In this document: piece after piece, positions 1-5,139 of the stretch
How the letters are laid out: the number at the start of each line of letters is the position of its first letter
How positions within the stretch are numbered: position 1 is the stretch's first letter
Source: CAZXCG01 sp964639205
GTDB taxonomy: Bacteria; Bacillota; Clostridia; Oscillospirales; Acutalibacteraceae
DNA length: 8,050 nt
Assembly: GCA_964639205.1 (NCBI GenBank)
Contig: CAZXCG010000042.1
Coordinates: forward strand, 1-8,050
Direction of reading: 5' to 3'
Translations under genes and position numbers: made by a program
The notes under the pieces: generated by a model
Databases searched by the model: none
Told to the model about the DNA's origin: nothing
The model's input: the letters and a program-made list of their open reading frames with translations, nothing else

Positions 1-1250
1 GTTTGGCGGCGGTAATTTTCACCTCCTGCAGCGCAGGTAATACCGAGCCGCAAGGCAGTCAGGCAGATGGGCAGTTAAACGCCGAATCTGTCCAAAACGT
101 GAACGTGACCGTCTACGACATTCCGCAGGAGAACCGCAGCGGAGTAAATTTATATTCATTATGCGCGTCTTCTACGGGGGAGGGCTTTTACCGGGCAAGT
201 ACCGGTACAAAAACCGTATCATTTTATGACGCCCGGACTAAACGCTCTGTTATTTTATGTGCTCAGCCCGGATGTAATCATACGGACAATACGTGTAAGG
301 CATGGATAGGAAGCGTAAGCAGTTATGTAGAATACAGAGGACAGCTGTTTGCCATAGTTGAAAACGAAAACGGCGATATTGAGCTTGTGCAAAAGGATAT
401 ATCAAACGGAACGCTTACCGCGCTGCAAACATGGCGCAGCAGTGAAACAGAATTTTACACCGCAAGTATAGGGAAAGCGGCATATAATATGATAACAATC
501 ACATTAACGCACAGCGCTTGGCGGGAAGACGGTACCTTGAATGAAGAACAGACGCAGTGGGTTTATGATTTAAATTCAGGGGAAATAAGGCAAATGTTTC
601 CGGACGAGCCTGCGAGCTTACTCGGCGTTATGGCTCTTTCGGAAAAATATGCCGTGGTTATGTTTACGCCCGCCGAAGAGGATCAAAATCTTTTAACGGA
701 AGACGGGTTTTCCAAGCAATACGGAAGCAACGCAAGCTACGGTCGGTACTTATACCACACATTGGAGCATGAGCTTAGACTTTATAGCCTCAATAATTAT
801 ACATATACGGTTATTGCCGATACAGAGCATGACGGTCTAATATCCACTGTGGATTCCAACTACGTTTACGGTGACCGGGTTGTTTATCAATGCGGCAATA
901 AAATATATCTTATTAACGCTTCCACAGGAGAGAGCGCCGAGCTTTTGAGCATGGACGGTATCATAAATTATTTTATACTGGATAATAAAGTGTTTTTGAT
1001 TGCAAACGGTCAAAGCGACCCGAGCGCTGTTTATTATCTTGATTATGATTTGGAAATTTACTTTGCCGATATAAACGACGGAATTCCGGTTAAGCTTGGC
1101 AACGGCGGCAATACCTCCAATATGGAATTCAGCATAAATTTTGAATGCAGCGATTTTTTCGTGGGTAATTGGGGAACAAAAGGAACGTATATTATAAATA
1201 AACAGGATTTTTACAGCGATAACTATGATAACGCCGAAATGTTTTTGTGA
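1..1250 (+). CDS. Beta-propeller-like surface lipoprotein, 5' end outside the window
   Basis: The reading frame is open from the left edge (first full codon at 3) to a TGA at 1248-1250, giving 415 visible residues. The gene must start upstream. The visible N-terminus is only the end of a signal peptide (hydrophobic AAVIF, then a TSC lipobox with the acylated Cys at visible residue 9), and it lacks the charged n-region a TTG start at 3 would need. The mature part opens with a polar Gly/Gln/Asn/Ser linker. After it come repeated short strand motifs of the type LYSLNN-TYTVI (260-271), KIYLINASTGE (300-310) and KVFLIANG (329-336), as in TolB/DUF5050-like beta-propellers. Visible residues 86-98 hold C-x4-C-x-H-x4-C. 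Clostridia encode many lipoproteins with such a Cys/His motif next to ABC exporters, but their function is unknown to me. Lipoprotein call fairly sure; propeller fold inferred; substrate unknown. Confidence 0.8.
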   Translation, partial: LAAVIFTSCSAGNTEPQGSQADGQLNAESVQNVNVTVYDIPQENRSGVNLYSLCASSTGEGFYRASTGTKTVSFYDARTKRSVILCAQPGCNHTDNTCKAWIGSVSSYVEYRGQLFAIVENENGDIELVQKDISNGTLTALQTWRSSETEFYTASIGKAAYNMITITLTHSAWREDGTLNEEQTQWVYDLNSGEIRQMFPDEPASLLGVMALSEKYAVVMFTPAEEDQNLLTEDGFSKQYGSNASYGRYLYHTLEHELRLYSLNNYTYTVIADTEHDGLISTVDSNYVYGDRVVYQCGNKIYLINASTGESAELLSMDGIINYFILDNKVFLIANGQSDPSAVYYLDYDLEIYFADINDGIPVKLGNGGNTSNMEFSINFECSDFFVGNWGTKGTYIINKQDFYSDNYDNAEMFL

Positions 1251-1259
1251 GTATGTTAC

Positions 1260-1304
1260 GCGCCGGACACAGCGGGCTTGACCCAAAGCGTTCGGCGCTG
1301 TTTT
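1260..1304 (+). terminator. Probable intrinsic terminator after the first lipoprotein gene
   Basis: GCGCCGGAC (1260-1268) pairs with GTTCGGCGC (1290-1298) in a 9-bp stem with one G-T pair. A small GGG/CCC inner stem (1274-1276 with 1282-1284) sits in the loop. TGTTTT follows at 1299-1304. The stem begins 10 bases after the TGA of the lipoprotein gene. The T-run is short, so termination may be partial and the ABC genes may be read through. Confidence 0.55.
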
Positions 1305-1307
1305 AAA
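1278..1307 (+). promoter_or_regulatory. Weak candidate promoter for the ATPase/permease pair
   Basis: TTGACC (1278-1283, five of six -35 matches) lies 18 bases before TTTAAA (1302-1307, four of six -10 matches). It lies inside the loop and tail of the preceding hairpin, so terminator and promoter would overlap. The -10 is poor and the spacer one base long. This is the best candidate I see in the gap, but read-through from upstream is equally possible. Confidence 0.25.
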
Positions 1308-1315
1308 TAAGCGGC

Positions 1316-1345
1316 TTTGCCCGAGTAATATGGTCCTTCGGCAAA
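1316..1345 (+). other. Stem-loop in the leader of the ATPase gene
   Basis: TTTGCC (1316-1321) pairs with GGCAAA (1340-1345). GAG/TTC may extend the stem inward past one bulged C, leaving a loop of about 11 bases. No T-run follows, so it is not a terminator. It ends about 20 bases before the ribosome binding site AAAGGAG (1367-1373). A role in mRNA stability or translation is possible but unproven. Confidence 0.35.
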
Positions 1346-1381
1346 CAGGCTGTGCGGTAAATACATAAAGGAGCAAATTCT

Positions 1382-2254
1382 ATGGAAATGCAGTTTAAAG
1401 AGCTTAAAAAAAATTACGGACAGAAACAGGCTTTAAAGGGGGTTAACCTTACCCTCACGCCCGGAATATACGGTTTGCTCGGACCGAACGGAGCCGGCAA
1501 AAGCACAATGATGAATATCCTTACGGGCAATTTAAAGCAAACAAGCGGGGAAATTCTTTTTGACGGAAAGGACGTCCGGACGCTCGGGGCGGAGTTCCGC
1601 AGGCGCATCGGTTATTGTCCTCAGCAGCAGGCGTTTTACCCCGGCTTTACCGCCGAGCAGTTTCTGTTTTACATGGCGTCGCTTCACTCAATGACAAAGC
1701 AGGAGGCAGCGCGGCGCATTGAATGGGCTTTAAAGCTGCTTACGCTCTACGACGTGCGCAGCAAGGCTATACGCAGCTTCTCCGGAGGTATGAAGCAGCG
1801 CCTGTTAATCGCTCAGTCCATAATTCACGATCCGGATATTTTAATATTGGACGAACCCACCGCCGGGCTTGACCCCCGCCAGCGCATTACGGTGCGCAAT
1901 CTTATAGGGGAAATATCTTTGCATAAAATAGTTTTGATTTCCACTCATGTGGTTCAGGACGTTGAATACATCGCAAAGGAAATGATTCTTTTGTCCGAAG
2001 GAGAGGTACTGTGCCAAAGCACTCCCCGCGAGCTGCTCAAAGGCCTTGAAAACCGCGTTTGGGAAATCCGCGCCGGCGAAGACAGTCTTGCGCAGGTGCA
2101 GCAGCACGGAATCATCTGCGGCATTGCCAAAGAGGACGACGGCGTCTGCGTGCGCCTTTTAAGCGAAAGCCGCCCGCCGATACCGTGCGAAAAGGCAAGA
2201 CCGACTCTCGAGGACGTTTATCTGCATTATTTCGGAGCGGAGGAGGAATTATGA
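1382..2254 (+). CDS. ABC transporter ATP-binding protein (ABC-2 type exporter)
   Basis: A 290-residue cytoplasmic ATPase of the DrrA/CcmA type (COG1131 style) that would power the permease encoded next. All catalytic elements are present: Walker A GPNGAGKST (34-42), Q-loop in CPQQQ (79-83), signature SFSGGMKQR (132-140), Walker B ILILDEP (153-159, catalytic Glu158), D-loop AGLDP (161-165) and H-loop His189 in STHV. A C-terminal extension of about 80 residues ends with PTLEDVYLHYFG (274-285), the usual tail of drug/antibiotic-exporter ATPases. AAAGGAG (1367-1373) is 8 bases before the ATG at 1382, supporting this start over the in-frame ATG at 1388. The stop overlaps the next start as ATGA (2251-2254), so the two are translationally coupled. 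Family is certain. Substrate cannot be read from the sequence; export of a peptide, lipid or drug is family-based inference. Confidence 0.96.
   Translation: MEMQFKELKKNYGQKQALKGVNLTLTPGIYGLLGPNGAGKSTMMNILTGNLKQTSGEILFDGKDVRTLGAEFRRRIGYCPQQQAFYPGFTAEQFLFYMASLHSMTKQEAARRIEWALKLLTLYDVRSKAIRSFSGGMKQRLLIAQSIIHDPDILILDEPTAGLDPRQRITVRNLIGEISLHKIVLISTHVVQDVEYIAKEMILLSEGEVLCQSTPRELLKGLENRVWEIRAGEDSLAQVQQHGIICGIAKEDDGVCVRLLSESRPPIPCEKARPTLEDVYLHYFGAEEEL
2239..2246 (+). promoter_or_regulatory. Ribosome binding site setting the permease start at 2251
   Basis: GGAGGAGG lies inside the last codons of the ATPase gene, 4 to 7 bases before the ATG at 2251. It fixes the permease start there. The same frame is open upstream from 2059, but that stretch is only the ATPase gene read out of frame: it is Arg/Pro-rich and lacks a comparable site. 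Confidence 0.85.
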
Positions 2255-4302
2255 GGTACGAGCTGCGTAAAATTCTCGGCAACAGCCGTCTTTGCCTGCT
2301 GTTTATTGCGGTTATTATTCTTAACGCGCTCCTTTTCTACGGATATTGCACAGACGGAAGTCAGGGCTACACCATGCTGCAAATACAGTCGAAATATGAG
2401 GACGTTGAAGGCTTAAAGGCCGAGCAGGAGGAATTAGAAGAATTGGTAATGCAATTCGACATAGACCCCTACAGCGACAGCTATATGACCGGCAACATCT
2501 ATGACGAACGCCACCTGAATCAGGCGGTTTTGGACAGAGTGCAGCAGGCCGAAACCTACGACGAATACCGCCGGGGCTTGGTTGACGACTCTTATTTAAA
2601 AATAATGCTGGGGCTTTTGGGCGAACACGGCAGCTTTGAGGAGCTTTCACTGCAGCGCGGCGCGCAGGAGTACGAGGATTTACAGGGCGTAACGGCAGAC
2701 GCTTCGTTTTTCGGCGGTACGGAGCTTTTTGCAAGCTGGCACACAAGCGATATTTTGATGCTTGTTTTCTGCATTATAGGCGCTCTTATGCTTTTTACAT
2801 ATGAAAAGGGCGCCGGGCTCAGAATGCTCACCCAACCCACAAAGAACGGGCATTGCCGTTTGTATGTCCGCAAATTCGGCGCGTCCGTTTTGCTGATGAC
2901 CTCGGGCTTTGTGCTTATTTACGGCGTAAACTTCCTTGTCTCCGCGGCAATTTTCGGAGTTCCGAATATGTCGGCGGCGGTGCAGTCGGTTTACGGCTAC
3001 GCCGGGTGTCCGGCGGCGCTTTCGGTAGGGGAATTTTACCTTGTGCTGATTTTTGTTAAATATCTTTGGGCGCTGGCGTGCCTTGCCGCGGCGGTGCTTA
3101 TTTGTTCTTTCAGCGGCTCGGCGGTTGCTTCGGCAATCGCTACGGCGTTTTTTGCCTGCTTGGCTTTTATGCTTGGCGCAACCAATAACCTTTGGCTCAA
3201 AAATTTGAGCCTCAGCGAGCTTGCAAGTGCGGAAAAGCTGCTTCAGGGCGCGGTATATCTTAACTTTTTCGGTAATCCTGTAAGGCGCTTCCAAACGGCG
3301 CTGCTGTTTTTGGCGTTTGTTGTTGCAGCGGCGTTTTTTGCGGGAATGTTCATATTCTGCAAAATGCCCACCGTGGGAGGGGTAAAGCTCAAGCTCCCGG
3401 AATTTCACCTAACTCAAAGGCATACCCGCCTGTATGCGTTCGAGTGCGGCAAAGCGTTTTTTATGTGGAAGGGTCTTGCAATTATCCTTGCCTTTATTGT
3501 GGTGCCAACATTTTCATACAAGGATTTTAAAGTAAACAACAGCGAATACGAGTACTATTACCGCGTTTACTCACAAACGCTGGAGGGCGAGCCGAACGCT
3601 GAAAAGGACGCTTTCATTGAAAGTGAAAGAACCAAATTTGAACAGCTCAACGAAAGGCTCGGCGAGCTTTATGAGCAATACGGGGAGGCTGCATCCTACA
3701 GCTCCGAGGTTGACGATATTCAAAATAATTTAAGACCCCAGCAGGCTTTTGAAGACGCCGCAACGCAATACGAAAATCTGACCGAGGGGCAGTCGTATTT
3801 ATATCAAACGGGCTATACCTATGTTTTCAGCCCCTATGTATGGCAGGAAAATATCCTTAATTTCGGGAAAAATTTCTTTGTACTCATTCTTTTGCTCTGC
3901 GCGTTTTTCGCTTTTGAAAAAGAAAGCGGCGTCGGAATGTTACAGTCCGCGTCCGGAAAAACAAAGTCTGTTCTTAAAATGAAGATAAGCATAATCGCTT
4001 TTTACACCGTTGTTGCCGCGGCGGTGGCTTTTCTCCCGCAATATATAGCGGTCTTTAACGGTTACGGCGGGCTTGTTCTGTCCGCGCAGGCAAACAGCGT
4101 TATGTGGCTTTCCGATTTATCCGCCTTTTGGTCGGTAGGAACGTATATAATCGCGGTTGCTGTTTTCAGACTGCTTGTGTCGGGAGCGGCGGCAGGCTTA
4201 ATTTCGGTTATTTCGCACAAAACCGGCAGCACCATGATGACGCTTGTAATCTCCTCTGCCGTACTCCTTATTCCGACCGCGGTTGCGTTTATGCTTTGTT
4301 AA
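2251..4302 (+). CDS. Large ABC-2 type permease, two permease halves fused in one chain
   Basis: A 683-residue integral membrane protein, coupled by a 4-base overlap to the ATPase that should energise it. Half 1: membrane segment 14-32, an acidic extracytoplasmic region of about 130 residues (Glu-rich coil around 50-66), then segments near 167-183, 210-235, 262-285, 289-309 and 348-370. Half 2 repeats the plan: segment 403-420, an acidic/Tyr-rich region of about 120 residues with a coil around 450-480, then segments near 541-554, 577-600, 628-650 and 662-682. The first cytoplasmic loop after the outer domain is alike in both: FTYEKGAGLRML (182-193) and FAFEKESGVGML (552-563), each followed by a small polar turn, basic residues and a Lys before the next segment, as in ABC-2 permeases. 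A usual single permease is 230-400 residues; here one chain may supply both membrane halves. Half 2 seems to lack the last segment of half 1. Substrate unknown. Confidence 0.88.
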   Translation: MRYELRKILGNSRLCLLFIAVIILNALLFYGYCTDGSQGYTMLQIQSKYEDVEGLKAEQEELEELVMQFDIDPYSDSYMTGNIYDERHLNQAVLDRVQQAETYDEYRRGLVDDSYLKIMLGLLGEHGSFEELSLQRGAQEYEDLQGVTADASFFGGTELFASWHTSDILMLVFCIIGALMLFTYEKGAGLRMLTQPTKNGHCRLYVRKFGASVLLMTSGFVLIYGVNFLVSAAIFGVPNMSAAVQSVYGYAGCPAALSVGEFYLVLIFVKYLWALACLAAAVLICSFSGSAVASAIATAFFACLAFMLGATNNLWLKNLSLSELASAEKLLQGAVYLNFFGNPVRRFQTALLFLAFVVAAAFFAGMFIFCKMPTVGGVKLKLPEFHLTQRHTRLYAFECGKAFFMWKGLAIILAFIVVPTFSYKDFKVNNSEYEYYYRVYSQTLEGEPNAEKDAFIESERTKFEQLNERLGELYEQYGEAASYSSEVDDIQNNLRPQQAFEDAATQYENLTEGQSYLYQTGYTYVFSPYVWQENILNFGKNFFVLILLLCAFFAFEKESGVGMLQSASGKTKSVLKMKISIIAFYTVVAAAVAFLPQYIAVFNGYGGLVLSAQANSVMWLSDLSAFWSVGTYIIAVAVFRLLVSGAAAGLISVISHKTGSTMMTLVISSAVLLIPTAVAFMLC

Positions 4303-4306
4303 AAAT

Positions 4307-4328
4307 CGCCCCCAAAGCGGGTGTTGTT
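4307..4328 (+). terminator. Weak possible terminator after the fused permease gene
   Basis: CGCCC (4307-4311) can pair with GGGTG (4319-4323), with one G-T pair and a 7-base loop, followed by TTGTT. The stem is short and the T-run broken, so it would terminate poorly. It is the only candidate between the permease stop and the strong promoter at 4400. Confidence 0.25.
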
Positions 4329-4357
4329 AAGGTAAAATAAAACGGCGTTAATTATGC

Positions 4358-4388
4358 AAAAAAAATTTTTAAAATTTTAATTATTAAT
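4358..4388 (+). promoter_or_regulatory. A/T-only tract upstream of the promoter (UP-element-like)
   Basis: Thirty-one consecutive A/T bases with alternating A- and T-tracts (AAAAATTTTT at 4361-4370, AAAATTTT at 4371-4378), ending 11 bases before a perfect -35 box. A further A-run follows at 4390-4396. In Firmicutes, phased A/T tracts here bend DNA and bind the RNA polymerase alpha C-terminal domain, raising transcription. The base composition is seen directly; the function is inferred from position. Confidence 0.5.
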
Positions 4389-4399
4389 CAAAAAAAGTG

Positions 4400-4428
4400 T
4401 TGACAGGGGCTCGATTTTATGTTAAATT
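4400..4428 (+). promoter_or_regulatory. Strong sigma-A promoter for the secreted-protein operon
   Basis: A perfect -35 TTGACA (4400-4405), a 17-base spacer, and a -10 TAAATT (4423-4428, four of six) preceded by TG at 4420-4421, the extended -10 arrangement. Transcription should begin near 4435, leaving a leader of about 130 bases before the ATG at 4565. It is the best promoter in the window and directly serves the small secreted protein and probably all genes after it. Confidence 0.8.
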
Positions 4429-4564
4429 ATTAATACGGAGGTTCTTCGGAATCTTGGAAGGTTTTTACCGGCGGCTTTGCCTGCAAATAAGCGGCGCGCC
4501 GGGGTTAAACGGTATGGAAGAATAAAATTTTTACGGTTTTTATTTAAGAAAGGAAGGATGAAAA
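4429..4564 (+). other. Structured 5' leader of the secreted-protein gene
   Basis: No gene lies here. CCGGCG (4468-4473) pairs perfectly with CGCCGG (4497-4502). Inside it GCC-T-GC (4479-4484) pairs with GCGGC (4491-4495), the T bulged, around an AAATAA loop. The rest is purine- and T-rich, and AGGAAGG (4551-4557) sits 7 bases before the ATG. I do not recognise a known riboswitch class. The leader is unusually long for a sigma-A promoter, so it may stabilise the mRNA or regulate translation. Confidence 0.5.
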
Positions 4565-5035
4565 ATGCTTAAAAAAATTAAAGCCGCAGCTTTTTGCATG
4601 GTATTGCTTTTTATGGCGTCAATGTTCGCGGCCGCGGTTGTTGCCGCCTCTGAGGAAGCGGCCGACGCCGTCGCTTCCGATGTTGTTGCAGCCGCAGCCG
4701 AGGCTGTGGAGCCGGCAGCCGTTTACGGTACACACAAATTCAACCTTGCGCTTGCCGGTACGGGCTCGGATTATTCGGCAGATAACGCAAAGAGCAACAG
4801 CAGAAACTACGCTTCAATCGATATTGGTTACCGTACCTTTGAGCTTTCGCCTACACGCATATACATGTCGGTATGCTCAGACACAAGCGGTACTCTCCGT
4901 ACAGACGAGATCCATCCATCGGTGGACGGATTTGCTCTGACGTATAATTCCACGGTATCCTCCGGAAGCTCGTGTTATCTCTGCCTGAGGACAGAGAACC
5001 GCGCTGCTAATTGCAGCGGCAGTTGGGTATCTTAA
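4565..5035 (+). CDS. Small secreted protein with four cysteines, family not recognised
   Basis: A 156-residue precursor. Residues 1-28 form a classic Sec signal peptide: a Lys-rich start (MLKKIK), hydrophobic core, and likely cleavage after Ala28 (V-A-A before Ser29). Residues 29-54 are almost only Ala, Val, Glu, Asp, Ser and Pro, acidic and helix-prone, like a propeptide or spacer. Residues 55-156 are rich in Ser, Thr, Asn and Tyr and probably beta-structured, with Cys104, Cys137, Cys140 and Cys150 (room for two disulfides), ending G-S-W-V-S. AGGAAGG precedes the ATG by 7 bases. It has its own strong promoter and is followed by a very stable hairpin. The plan recalls small secreted Firmicutes proteins linked to ABC transporters, such as lactococcin-972-type or DUF2712 proteins, but I cannot claim homology. 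Secretion is nearly certain; a toxin, signal or surface-binding role is speculation. Confidence 0.85.
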   Translation: MLKKIKAAAFCMVLLFMASMFAAAVVAASEEAADAVASDVVAAAAEAVEPAAVYGTHKFNLALAGTGSDYSADNAKSNSRNYASIDIGYRTFELSPTRIYMSVCSDTSGTLRTDEIHPSVDGFALTYNSTVSSGSSCYLCLRTENRAANCSGSWVS

Positions 5036-5080
5036 ATTCGGCGCCCGGCCGTTTACTTAAAACCTTCCTCCGATTCCCGC

Positions 5081-5109
5081 GTCTGCCGGGAGCAGCCCTC
5101 CCGGCAGAC
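5081..5109 (+). other. Perfect 12-bp inverted repeat between two genes
   Basis: GTCTGCCGGGAG (5081-5092) is exactly complementary to CTCCCGGCAGAC (5098-5109), with a 5-base loop CAGCC. It is GC-rich and would form the most stable hairpin in the window. It begins 45 bases after the stop of the secreted-protein gene and ends 15 bases before the next ribosome binding site. An A-run, not a T-run, follows on the + strand, so it is not a standard intrinsic terminator. It more likely blocks 3' exonucleases, giving the first gene a higher mRNA level than the genes behind it, or attenuates partly. Confidence 0.8.
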
Positions 5110-5124
5110 AAAATAAAAAAACGT

Positions 5125-5131
5125 AAGGAGG
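5125..5131 (+). promoter_or_regulatory. Ribosome binding site setting the lipoprotein start at 5140
   Basis: AAGGAGG lies 8 bases before ATG 5140 and selects it over the upstream in-frame ATG near 5011, which lies within the secreted-protein gene and would put about 43 non-signal residues before the signal peptide. Confidence 0.85.
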
Positions 5132-5139
5132 CGCCGAAA

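Noticed and set aside
3..5. TTG at the left edge as a start codon
   Set aside because: Only eight uncharged residues would precede the lipobox Cys. A real signal peptide needs a basic start, so the gene begins outside the window.
837..1376. Open frame on the - strand across the end of the first lipoprotein gene
   Set aside because: It runs through the terminator hairpin and the gap, has no ribosome binding site and mirrors a well-supported + strand gene.
2059..2250. Open extension upstream of the fused permease start
   Set aside because: It is the ATPase gene read in another frame, Arg/Pro-rich, with no fitting ribosome binding site. The GGAGGAGG and the hydrophobic N-terminus support ATG 2251.
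2680..3408. Long open frame on the - strand inside the permease gene
   Set aside because: Very rich in Arg, Lys and His, with no ribosome binding site and no family resemblance. It lies opposite a clearly real membrane protein and is a by-product of its codon pattern.
4429..4564. Known riboswitch in the long leader
   Set aside because: I could not match the conserved core of any class I know, and the following genes give no metabolite clue.
4558..4572. Tiny four-codon frame ATG AAA AAT GCT TAA overlapping the secreted-protein start
   Set aside because: Its ATG directly abuts the AGGAAGG, leaving no spacing for the ribosome. Most likely chance, although a start-overlap control cannot be wholly excluded.
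5081..5120. Hairpin read as a standard intrinsic terminator
   Set aside because: It is followed by A residues on the + strand and has no T-run in the - direction; kept as a stabiliser or partial attenuator instead.
5011..5139. In-frame ATG upstream of the second lipoprotein
   Set aside because: It would put 43 non-signal residues before a textbook lipoprotein signal and overlap the secreted-protein gene. AAGGAGG precedes ATG 5140.
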